Source: JAKALD01 sp963817785
GTDB lineage: Bacteria; Pseudomonadota; Gammaproteobacteria; Burkholderiales; SG8-39
DNA: 64,000 nt
NCBI GenBank assembly: GCA_963817785.1
Contig: CAWFPL010000002.1
Location: 1,054,001-1,118,000, forward strand
Direction of reading: 5' to 3'
Shown here one piece after another: positions 42,933 through 51,707 of this stretch. Positions within the stretch are counted from its first letter, which is position 1, and each line of letters opens with the position of its first letter. Under the pieces are notes generated by a model that was not told where the DNA came from, did not search any database, and saw nothing but the letters and a program-made list of their open reading frames with translations. The translations under genes were made by a program, and so were the position numbers.

Positions 42933-43463
42933 ATGCGCCTGCATCAGATAAAAATCGACTACGACACCGAGCAGGACCGCATCCTGATGCTGATCTCGAC
43001 CAACGAAGGCGTGGAGGTGCGCGCCTGGCTCACGCGCCGCTACGTGATGCTGCTGTGGCCGTTGCTGGTCAAGCAGGCCGAGGAGGCGAGTCCGCGCATC
43101 AGCACGCAGGCCAACCCGGAGGCGCGCAAGGCGCTGCTCGGGCTGGAGCACGAGCAGGCGGTGGCGAAGGCCGACTTCTCCAAGCCCTACCACGCCTCGC
43201 CGCAGCACAGCCAGCCGCTTGGCGACGCGCCGCTGCTGCTGGCGCGCGTGCGCACCGGGCGCGACCGCAACGGCCACCCGGTGGTGGCCCTGCACCCCGC
43301 GGAGGGGCAGGGCCTCACCCTGACGCTCGATCCGGTGCTGCTGCATTCGGTGTGCCGCCTGCTGCAGGCGGCGGTGAAAAAGAGCAACTGGGACATCGAG
43401 CTCAAGCTTCCGGGACTCGAGCCGCAGCAAGCCCCGGAGCGCGGCCGGCGCACGCTCAATTGA
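42933..43463 (+). CDS. Conserved protein of unknown function
   Basis: 176 residues. It starts MRLHQIKIDYDTEQDRILM and continues GVEVRAWLTRRYVMLLWPLL; the middle is charged, and the C-terminal part (VVALHPAEGQGLTLTLDPVLLHSVCRLLQAA) looks like an alpha/beta unit. I do not recognise a named domain. No signal peptide or membrane helix. TATGAT at 42921-42926 is so close to the ATG that the transcript may have almost no leader. It lies between rfaE2 and a DUF302 gene. Confidence 0.72.
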   Translation: MRLHQIKIDYDTEQDRILMLISTNEGVEVRAWLTRRYVMLLWPLLVKQAEEASPRISTQANPEARKALLGLEHEQAVAKADFSKPYHASPQHSQPLGDAPLLLARVRTGRDRNGHPVVALHPAEGQGLTLTLDPVLLHSVCRLLQAAVKKSNWDIELKLPGLEPQQAPERGRRTLN

Positions 43464-43519
43464 GGCGCGCGCCCGGCGCCCGGCTGCGGCGATCCGCAAA
43501 CGATGCCGAGGGACAGGAC

Positions 43520-43903
43520 ATGAAATACATCGTCGACAGCAAGAAATCCGTCGTGCAGGCGGTGGCCGACCTGCAGGAGGCCGTCAAGCGGCACAATTTC
43601 GGCGTGCTGCACGTTCACAACCTGCAGGAGACCATGCGCAAGAAAGGCGTGGATTTCCCCAACGAGTGCCAGATCCTCGAGATCTGCAACCCGCACAAGG
43701 CCAGGGAAGTGCTCGCCAACGACATGAGCCTGAACATGGCCTTGCCCTGCCGCGTCTCGGTGTACGCGGAACGCGGCACGACCAAGATCGGCATGCTCAG
43801 GCCGACCGCCCTGCTCGCGACCTTGTCGGATTCCCCGGCGCTCGCCGCGGTGGCGAGGGAAGTCGAGGCCGCCACGATTCGCATGATCGAAGAGGCGAAG
43901 TGA
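43520..43903 (+). CDS. DUF302 family protein
   Basis: 127 residues from ATG 43520, preceded by GGGACAGGA. The domain is recognised from VVQAVADLQEAVKRHNFGVL, the ECQILEICNPHKAREVL strand-helix and PCRVSVYAERGTTKIGML. DUF302 proteins are small, cytosolic or secreted, of unknown function. There is no signal peptide here. Convergent with the ABC-F gene. Confidence 0.87.
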   Translation: MKYIVDSKKSVVQAVADLQEAVKRHNFGVLHVHNLQETMRKKGVDFPNECQILEICNPHKAREVLANDMSLNMALPCRVSVYAERGTTKIGMLRPTALLATLSDSPALAAVAREVEAATIRMIEEAK

Positions 43904-43951
43904 GCCCGGCGCCGGCGGGCCGAGCGCGCATCGCTCGCGCCCGCGGCAGTC

Positions 43952-45862
<1,911 letters not shown>

Positions 45863-45887
45863 GCAGGCGAGCGCAAAGGGATCGGAG

Positions 45888-45893
45888 TATAAT
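45888..45893 (+). promoter_or_regulatory. TATAAT -10 element close to the rhlE start
   Basis: Consensus TATAAT lies only 8 bases before TTG 45902. A transcript from this box would start at about the TTG, leaving no room for a ribosome site. Confidence 0.5.
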
Positions 45894-45901
45894 GCGCCCC
45901 G

Positions 45902-47368
45902 TTGCAGCTTCACTCTTCCGCAGAGTACCCCGTCATCAGTTCAGCGTTCGAAAAGCTCGGTCTCATCCCGCCGCTTCTGCAGGCAGTGCGCGACCTCGGC
46001 TACGACCAGCCGACGCCCGTGCAGGAGCAGGCCATTCCCCTCGTGCTCGAGGGGCGCGACCTGATGGCCGGCGCCCAGACCGGCACCGGCAAGACCGCGG
46101 CGTTCGCGCTGCCCATCCTGCAGCGGCTCGCGCCGCACGCGTCGAGCAGCGCGTCGCCCGCGCGCCACCAGGTGCGCGCTCTGGTGCTGACCCCGACGCG
46201 CGAGCTGGCGATCCAGGTCGAGGAGAGCTTCCGCGGCTATGCCCGGCACCTGCCGCTGCGCAGCGCGGTGGTGTACGGCGGGGTCGACATGAACGCGCAG
46301 ATCGAGCAGTTGCGGCGCGGGGTCGAGGTGCTGGTCGCCACACCCGGAAGGCTGCTCGACCACGTGCAGAACAAGACGGTGATGTTCAACCAGGTATCGA
46401 TCCTGACGCTGGACGAAGCTGACCGCATGCTGGACATGGGCTTCATGCCCGACATCCGCCGCATCATCGCGCTGCTGCCCCACGAGCGGCAGAACCTGAT
46501 GTTCTCGGCCACTTTCCCGGACGAGATCCGCAAGCTGGCCGCGACCATTCTGAGGAACCCGGCGCAGGTGCAGATCGCGGCGCGCAACGCGGTCGCGGAC
46601 CTCATCACCCACGTCGTGCATCCGGTGGCGCGCGAGAAAAAGCGCGAGCTGCTGTGCCATCTGATCCGCGCGCGCAACCTGTCCCAGGTGCTGGTGTTCA
46701 GCGGCACGCGCATCGGCGCCAACCGGCTCGCGCATCAGCTGCGTCGCGAGCACATCCACGCCGACGCGATCCACGGCGACAAGTCGCAGGCCGAACGCCT
46801 GGTGGCGCTGGAGGACTTCAAGGCGGGCCGGACCGCCGTGCTGGTGGCCACCGACGTGGCCTCGCGCGGCCTGGACATCGAGGGCCTGCCGCAGGTGATC
46901 AACTTCGATATTCCGCACTCGCCCGAGGACTACGTGCACCGCATCGGCCGCACCGGGCGCGCGGGGCAGACCGGCGAGGCGATCTCGCTGGTCGCGCCCG
47001 AGGACCTGGAGGCCCTCGCCGCGATCGAGCGCCTCATCAAGCGCAAGCTCGAGCGCGTGCTGGTGCCGGGCTACGAGCCCGACGGCGGGACGGTCGCGGC
47101 GCTGATGGGCCAGGAGGCGGCGCGGGACGCCGGGCGCGAGGCGCCGGCGCGCGTGGCGCCGGCGCGCGAGCTGACGACGCGCGACCGGGAGCGGCGCCGC
47201 CCCGCGCGGCGGCCGGAGCGCGCCCCCTCGGATCCGATCTTCTCCCAGCCCTACGTGCCGGCCGCGCCGAGCGCGGCAGCCGAACCCGAAGCCCAGCGCC
47301 AGCCGGGCAAGCCGCGCTCGCGGCAGGTGGCGGCGCTGCTCGGCGGCCTGAAGCGCGCGAGCGGCTGA
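45902..47368 (+). CDS. rhlE: DEAD-box RNA helicase, RhlE group
   Basis: Up to 488 residues. All helicase motifs are present: Q-motif PTPVQEQAI, AQTGTGKT, PTRELAIQV, TPGRLLDHV, DEAD in TLDEADRMLDMGF, FSATFP, VATDVASRGLDI and HRIGRTGRAGQ. The C-terminal 90 residues are a basic, arginine/proline-rich tail typical of RhlE. The start is uncertain: TTG 45902 is the first possible codon after the only visible promoter box, while homologues begin at about the SSAFEKLGL segment, where no standard start codon exists. It unwinds RNA duplexes in rRNA processing or decay. Its last 118 bases overlap the minus-strand DUF4926 reading frame. Confidence 0.92.
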   Translation: MQLHSSAEYPVISSAFEKLGLIPPLLQAVRDLGYDQPTPVQEQAIPLVLEGRDLMAGAQTGTGKTAAFALPILQRLAPHASSSASPARHQVRALVLTPTRELAIQVEESFRGYARHLPLRSAVVYGGVDMNAQIEQLRRGVEVLVATPGRLLDHVQNKTVMFNQVSILTLDEADRMLDMGFMPDIRRIIALLPHERQNLMFSATFPDEIRKLAATILRNPAQVQIAARNAVADLITHVVHPVAREKKRELLCHLIRARNLSQVLVFSGTRIGANRLAHQLRREHIHADAIHGDKSQAERLVALEDFKAGRTAVLVATDVASRGLDIEGLPQVINFDIPHSPEDYVHRIGRTGRAGQTGEAISLVAPEDLEALAAIERLIKRKLERVLVPGYEPDGGTVAALMGQEAARDAGREAPARVAPARELTTRDRERRRPARRPERAPSDPIFSQPYVPAAPSAAAEPEAQRQPGKPRSRQVAALLGGLKRASG

Positions 47369-47781
47369 ATTTCGAGATTGCCTCCGGCCCCGTCGAGCGC
47401 TCGTCTTGACGAGGCTGTCAGTCTGGCTGGACAGAGGCCGCGGCTTTTCGCCGCGGATGACGAGCTGCCTTCGCGCTTCGACCAGCTCGTGCTTTGCTTC
47501 AATGAGGCCGCGGCTTTTCGCCGCGGATGACCGTCTCCTCGCCGGGCCGCGTCCGGCAAGGGTTCGGTGGTAGCTTTGCGAGCGGTCCGGCCGGTGCCGG
47601 CGCGGATTTGGCCCGGCTCCAGGGTGACGATGGCGACCGTCTCGCCGTCGAGCGACACGAATTCCACCTCGAACGCCTGGCCCTCGCGATAGACGTGCAC
47701 CACCGTGCCGACATCTCCCGCGGCGAGCTTCTCGCGGGCAAGGTCGGTCGTGAGCACGACGCGGTCATGTGCGCCGATCAT
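47251..47781 (-). CDS. DUF4926 domain protein with an unsupported C-terminal run-on
   Basis: Residues 1-63 (from MIGAHDRVVLTTDLAREKLA through GDVGTVVHVYREG to VAIVTLEPGQIRAG) match the small beta-rich DUF4926 domain, normally a protein of about 60-90 residues. After that the frame stays open to 47251 through both copies of a 28-bp repeat and into the 3' end of rhlE on the other strand. The two repeat copies are read in different frames and the tail is Arg/Ser/Ala rich, so only the N-terminal part is supported. ATG 47781-47779 overlaps the DUF5615 stop (ATGA). Function unknown; frequent partner of toxin-antitoxin-like genes. Confidence 0.62.
   Translation of the reverse strand: MIGAHDRVVLTTDLAREKLAAGDVGTVVHVYREGQAFEVEFVSLDGETVAIVTLEPGQIRAGTGRTARKATTEPLPDAARRGDGHPRRKAAASLKQSTSWSKREGSSSSAAKSRGLCPARLTASSRRALDGAGGNLEIQPLARFRPPSSAATCRERGLPGWRWASGSAAALGAAGT
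47434..47531. repeat. Pair of identical 28-bp hairpin-forming direct repeats
   Basis: The same 28 bases occur at 47434-47461 and 47504-47531, 70 bp apart, with different bases on both flanks. Each contains CCGCGGC-TTTTC-GCCGCGG, a 7-bp perfect stem with a five-base loop. They lie between rhlE and the DUF4926 core, where transcripts converge. Confidence 0.93.
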
Positions 47782-48146
47782 TCCTGCTTATCCTCCAGGT
47801 CCGGCAGACGCACTCGCACGCGTCCAGGCTCGACGGTCACGATGGCGCCGCGCCCGAGCACAGTTCCATAACGTTCGATGGTCGCGACACACACGGGCCC
47901 CTGTCGCCGCGCAGGAACTTCCACGAGCCGGATGATTCCCGCGTGAGACTGCGCCCGGATGACCGCCAACTCTCCGAAATCCTTATCGAGCGTGACGAGC
48001 ACTCGATCCTCGGAATACGCGCGCCGGAGAAGCTCTTCATCGCCGGGGTCTTGGGGCCAGTCGCCGACGTGAACGACATCGTGTCCAGCCGCCGCGAGAT
48101 CTTCCCGGGATTTTTTCCAGACGCAGTTATCGAGAAGGAGCTTCAC
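47778..48146 (-). CDS. DUF5615 PIN-like protein, probable toxin
   Basis: 122 residues from GTG 48146-48144, which overlaps the DUF433 stop as GTGA. The PIN-like (Mut7-C type) fold is visible: KLLLDNCVWKKSREDLAAAGHD with the first acidic residue, VVHVGDWPQDPGDEELLRRAY, and VLVTLDKDFGELAV with the central D-K-D-F. These acidic residues are those expected for RNase activity. DUF5615 genes are known as partners of DUF433 antitoxin-like genes. The C-terminal AIVTVEPGRVR repeats a segment of the downstream DUF4926 protein. An open frame upstream of the GTG overlaps DUF433 and is not used. Confidence 0.83.
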   Translation of the reverse strand: MKLLLDNCVWKKSREDLAAAGHDVVHVGDWPQDPGDEELLRRAYSEDRVLVTLDKDFGELAVIRAQSHAGIIRLVEVPARRQGPVCVATIERYGTVLGRGAIVTVEPGRVRVRLPDLEDKQE

Positions 48147-48394
48147 ACAGCCGCGTCCACGACCGGCGGCTCCACGCGCTCGTGCGCGACGACTCTGTGG
48201 GCGTAGGCGAGGCATGCACGAATGTCCTCGGCTTCCAGCCAGGGATACCCTTCAAGAATCGTTTCCGGCGTATCGCCCGCGGCGAGCATACCCAGGACGT
48301 GCTCGACGGCCAGACGCCGGCCGCGAATGACGGGCTTGCCGCCGAAGATCTTCGGGTTGACGGTGATGCGCTTCAGGAGATCGGCTTCGTTCAT
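48143..48394 (-). CDS. DUF433 protein, probable antitoxin
   Basis: 83 residues from ATG 48394-48392 (MNEADLLKRITVNPKIFGGK). The DUF433 helix-turn-helix-like fold is clear: KIFGGKPVIRGRRLAVEHVL, then GDTPETILEGYPWLEAEDIRAC. In paired loci DUF433 is thought to bind the PIN-like toxin and perhaps the promoter. A TAGAAT box 30 bases upstream and overlap with the next gene support an operon of three: DUF433, DUF5615, DUF4926. Confidence 0.87.
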   Translation of the reverse strand: MNEADLLKRITVNPKIFGGKPVIRGRRLAVEHVLGMLAAGDTPETILEGYPWLEAEDIRACLAYAHRVVAHERVEPPVVDAAV

Positions 48395-48423
48395 GGCGGA
48401 ACCCTCGAGGAATCCTGCGATCG

Positions 48424-48429
48424 ATTCTA
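48424..48429 (-). promoter_or_regulatory. -10-like TAGAAT of the DUF433 operon
   Basis: TAGAAT on the minus strand lies 30 bases before the DUF433 ATG, within what used to be the WYL regulator reading frame. No -35 consensus is seen. Confidence 0.45.
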
Positions 48430-48835
48430 CGCCCGCCTGGCGCGCGCACGCGCGCGCCCGCTTCCGAAAGGCCCAGCCGGCGGTGGGCAAGCAGTTCGTT
48501 CACCCGCTCGGCAAGCGGACCGAGATGCTCGGCAAGCAGCCCCGGCTCGAGCGACTCGAGCAGGCGCTCGAATACGACGAGCGCCTGCAGCTCCGCGGCG
48601 TTGAACCACAGACCCGGCAGCTCGTACGGTCCCTTGTGCGCGTCCTGCAGAGGTAGCCGTCCCGCTCGCGGTCGAAGACCAGCGGCGCGTGCAGGAAATC
48701 GCGCAGGACCCTGAGCAGCCTGTAGGCGCTCGGGGTCGAGCACTCGAGCTTCTCCTTGAGGTCCTCGATCGGCACCGGGGTGCGGCGTCCGGCGAGGAGC
48801 TGGTGGAGCTTGTAGACCCGGTCGAACTTGTCCAC
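48430..48835 (-). pseudogene. WYL-type transcriptional regulator, frameshifted and truncated
   Basis: GTG 48835-48833 starts MDKFDRVYKLHQLLAGRR, continuing through a winged-helix DNA-binding region (IEDLKEKLECSTPSAYRLLR) to DRERDGYL. At about 48645-48655 the frame must change; the next frame gives KGPYELPGLWFNAAELQALV and ERVNELLAHRRLGLSEAGAR, as in WYL regulators. The homology then stops about 130 residues in, where the DUF433 promoter begins, so the whole WYL ligand/effector domain (about 190 residues) is missing. One indel plus a 3' truncation make this a remnant. It follows the manB gene by 64 bases in the downstream direction. Confidence 0.78.
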
Positions 48836-48899
48836 GCTGCCAGTCTTCGGCAGGCGGCTGGTGACGCGCGGACGAGAAGCGCCTGGCCCCCGCAGCCCC

Positions 48900-50273
48900 C
48901 TAGAACGGCAGCGGCGCGGCGGGCTTCAACGGCTGCAGCGCGGCGCGGAAATCGCGCTGGATGCGCTCCAGCGCCTCGGCGGTGTCGGCCTCGAAGCGCA
49001 GCACCACCACCGGCGTCGTATTCGAAGCGCGCGCCAGCCCGAAGCCGTCCCGGTACTCCGCGCGCACGCCGTCGATCGTCAGGATGCGCTCGGCGCCGTG
49101 GAAGGGCCTGGCCTGCTGCAGCTTCGCCACCAGCGCGTGCTGCTCGCCCTCGGCGACCCGCCAGTGCAGCTCCGGCGTCGAGGGGGCGTTCGGCAGCGCC
49201 TTGAGCGGCGCATTGGCGTCGGAGGCGCGCGACAGGATCTCCAGCAGCCGCGCGCCGGTGTACAGCGCGTCGTCGAAGCCGTACCAGCGCTCCTTGAAGA
49301 AGGTGTGTCCCGACATCTCGCCGGCGAGTGGCGCGCCGGTCTCCTTGAGCTTCGCCTTGATGAACGAGTGGCCGGTCTTCCAGATCACCGGCCGCCCGCC
49401 GTGGCGCTCGATCCAGGGCGCGAGCAGGCGCGTCGACTTGACGTCGTAGATGATCTCGGCGCCGGGATTGCGCGAGAGCACGTCGGCGGCGAACAGCATC
49501 AGCTGCCGGTCCGGGTAGATGATCTCGCCGTCCCTGGTCACCACGCCGAGCCGGTCGCCGTCGCCGTCGAAGGCGAGGCCCAGCTCGCTCGGCCCGGATT
49601 TCAGGCGCGCGATCAGGTCGGCCAGGTTGTCGATCTGCGACGGATCGGGATGATGGTGCGGGAAGTCGCCGTCGACCTCGCAGTAAAGCTCCTCGACCTC
49701 GCACCCCAGCCGCCGGTACAGCCGCGGCACGAGCATGCCGGCCACGCCGTTGCCGCAGTCCACGGCGATCTTCAGGCCGCGCGCGAGCTTCACGTCGCCG
49801 GCGATGCGCTCCACGTAGGCATCGAGCACGTCGGCCTGCGAGCGCCTGCCGGCGCCGGAAGCGCCTTGCCCGGACTCGACGCGCCGGCGCAGTTCCTGGA
49901 TCTCCTCGCCGGCGAGGGTCACGCCGGCGACCACCAGCTTCAGGCCGTTGTAGTCGGGCGGGTTGTGGCTGCCGGTAACCGACACGCAGCTGCCGCAGCC
50001 CAGATGATGCGCCGCGAAGTAGGTGACCGGCGTGGGCACCATGCCGAGCTCGATGACGTCGGCGCCGGCGGCGGCGAGCCCCTCGGCGAGCGCGGCGGCG
50101 AGCTGCGGGCCCGAGTGCCGGCCGTCGCGCCCCACCGCGAAGGTGGCCGCGCCGCCCTCGCGCCCGAGGCTGCCGAGGGCGCGCCCGATCCGGCGCACGA
50201 TGTCGGGGGTCAGGGTGCGGCCGACGATGCCGCGGATGTCGTAGGCGCGGAAGATTTCTGCGGGGATGATCAT
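48900..50273 (-). CDS. manB: Phosphomannomutase/phosphoglucomutase
   Basis: 457 residues from ATG 50273-50271 (MIIPAEIFRAYDIRGIVG). An alpha-D-phosphohexomutase of the AlgC type, making mannose 1-phosphate or glucose 1-phosphate for surface polysaccharides. The active serine is in TGSHNPPDYNG near residue 105, the metal loop is AFDGDGDRLGVV near 240, the sugar loop GEMSGHTFF near 320, and the phosphate-binding RASNTTPVVVLRFEA near the C-terminus. The start overlaps the YheT stop by ATGA. Confidence 0.93.
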   Translation of the reverse strand: MIIPAEIFRAYDIRGIVGRTLTPDIVRRIGRALGSLGREGGAATFAVGRDGRHSGPQLAAALAEGLAAAGADVIELGMVPTPVTYFAAHHLGCGSCVSVTGSHNPPDYNGLKLVVAGVTLAGEEIQELRRRVESGQGASGAGRRSQADVLDAYVERIAGDVKLARGLKIAVDCGNGVAGMLVPRLYRRLGCEVEELYCEVDGDFPHHHPDPSQIDNLADLIARLKSGPSELGLAFDGDGDRLGVVTRDGEIIYPDRQLMLFAADVLSRNPGAEIIYDVKSTRLLAPWIERHGGRPVIWKTGHSFIKAKLKETGAPLAGEMSGHTFFKERWYGFDDALYTGARLLEILSRASDANAPLKALPNAPSTPELHWRVAEGEQHALVAKLQQARPFHGAERILTIDGVRAEYRDGFGLARASNTTPVVVLRFEADTAEALERIQRDFRAALQPLKPAAPLPF

Positions 50274-51238
50274 GGGCTGGCGAGGAACTCGAGGATGCGA
50301 TGCGGCAGCCAGGTCGGCCTGCCTGGAAACGGGCCTTCGGGAAAGCCCACGTGTCCGCCGCCCTGCGGAAATTCGAGCAGCACGCAGGATGCGGCGTCGT
50401 GCACCGCGCGCTCGAGCGCCGCGCGCGGCAGGAACGGATCGTTCTGCGCGTTGAGCACCAGCGTCGGCACGCGGATGCGGCCGAGCCAGGGCGCGCTCGA
50501 GGCGCGCGACCAGTAATCGTCGGTGTCGCGAAAGCCGTGCAGCGGGGCGGTGACCGCGTCGTCGAACTCGCGCAGCGTGCGCGCCGCACGGGTGCGCCGC
50601 GCGTCGAACAATGCCGGGAAGCGCTCGAGCTTGGCGAGCGACTTGCGCTTCATGGTGGCGAGGAAGTTGCGCGTGTAGACCTCGCGGTTGAAGCCGCGGT
50701 CGAGCGTGTCGCCGGCGGCGGCGAGATCCATGGGCGCCGAGACGGCGACGGCGCGGCGCACGCGCTGCGCGGCCTCGCCGCCGCGCTCGCCGAGCCATTT
50801 CAGCAGCACGTTGCCGCCGAGCGAGACGCCCACGGCGTACAGCGCCGCGGCGCGCTGCGCAAAGCGGGCGAGCATCCAGTCGATCTCCTCGCTGTCCCCC
50901 GAGTGATAGGCGCGCGGCAGGCGGTTGGGCTCGCCCGAGCAGCCGCGAAAGTGCGGCAGCGCGAAGCGCCAGCCCTGCGCCGCCGCGGCATGCGCCAGGG
51001 CGCGCGCGTAATGGCTGTCGGACCCGCCCTCGAGCCCGTGGAACAGCACGGCCAGCCGCCCGGCCGCGGCGTCGCCCGCCCAGTCGACGTCGATGAAGTC
51101 GCCGTCGGGGGTGTCCCAGCGCTCGCGCTCGTAGGCGGGGCGCGAAGGGCTGCGCAGCACCGCCGCGATGGTCTGCAGGTGCCCGCCGGGCAGCCACCAG
51201 GGGGCGCGGTAGCCCGAGGCGATGCGCCGCGCGCTCAA
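50270..51238 (-). CDS. yheT: YheT-type alpha/beta hydrolase
   Basis: 322 residues from TTG 51238-51236, which overlaps the SnoaL-like stop. The family N-terminus YRAPWWLPGGHLQTI is diagnostic. The catalytic triad is visible as Ser in AVGVSLGGNVLLKWLGE, Asp in NAQNDPFLP and His in GGGHVGFPEG; the oxyanion region is HGLEGGSDSHYA. YheT/ABHD-like hydrolases act on unknown esters. There is no signal peptide. Part of an overlapping minus-strand group (SnoaL-like, yheT, manB). Confidence 0.9.
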   Translation of the reverse strand: MSARRIASGYRAPWWLPGGHLQTIAAVLRSPSRPAYERERWDTPDGDFIDVDWAGDAAAGRLAVLFHGLEGGSDSHYARALAHAAAAQGWRFALPHFRGCSGEPNRLPRAYHSGDSEEIDWMLARFAQRAAALYAVGVSLGGNVLLKWLGERGGEAAQRVRRAVAVSAPMDLAAAGDTLDRGFNREVYTRNFLATMKRKSLAKLERFPALFDARRTRAARTLREFDDAVTAPLHGFRDTDDYWSRASSAPWLGRIRVPTLVLNAQNDPFLPRAALERAVHDAASCVLLEFPQGGGHVGFPEGPFPGRPTWLPHRILEFLASP

Positions 51239-51660
51239 TGCAGGGTCTGCGGGGCGTCGCGCGGCGCCTGCGACTCGCCGGGGACGATCGAGCCGTGGTG
51301 CGCCACCATGCGCCAGCCCGCCGCGGTGCGCAGATAGACGTTGGTGGCGACGACCGGGCCCTGGGCGCCCTTCTCGCCGGCCAGCGTGATGCTCTCGTGC
51401 ACGCTGTGCAGCGCGACCATCACCGCCGTGACCGCGACCTGCTGGCTGACCTGCACGCGCATCCTGGGGCTCCCCGAAAAGATCCGCCGCCAGCCTTCGC
51501 GCACCTGGTCCTGGCCGGTGAGGCGCGGCCAGCCGGGGTGCACGCAGACGATCTCCTCGTCGTCGGCCCACACCGCCATCATGGCGTCGAGATCGGCGCG
51601 CTCGAGCGCCTCGTAGAACGCGTTCTCCGCGTCCTGTGCGGTCGGAAAGATGCTGGTCAT
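51235..51660 (-). CDS. SnoaL-like/NTF2-fold protein
   Basis: 141 residues from ATG 51660-51658. The cone-shaped NTF2 fold is indicated by AENAFYEALERADLDAMMAVWADDEEIVCVHPGWPRLTG at the start (helix pair and first strands) and AGWRMVAHHGSIVP at the end. Proteins of this type (YybH/SnoaL-like) are often uncharacterised; ligand or activity cannot be named. Its stop overlaps the YheT start, so the two are translated together. Confidence 0.82.
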   Translation of the reverse strand: MTSIFPTAQDAENAFYEALERADLDAMMAVWADDEEIVCVHPGWPRLTGQDQVREGWRRIFSGSPRMRVQVSQQVAVTAVMVALHSVHESITLAGEKGAQGPVVATNVYLRTAAGWRMVAHHGSIVPGESQAPRDAPQTLH

Positions 51661-51707
51661 GCGCTGCCGCGTGCTGCAGGTTGGATGCAACGCGCCACGT
51701 TCGCACG

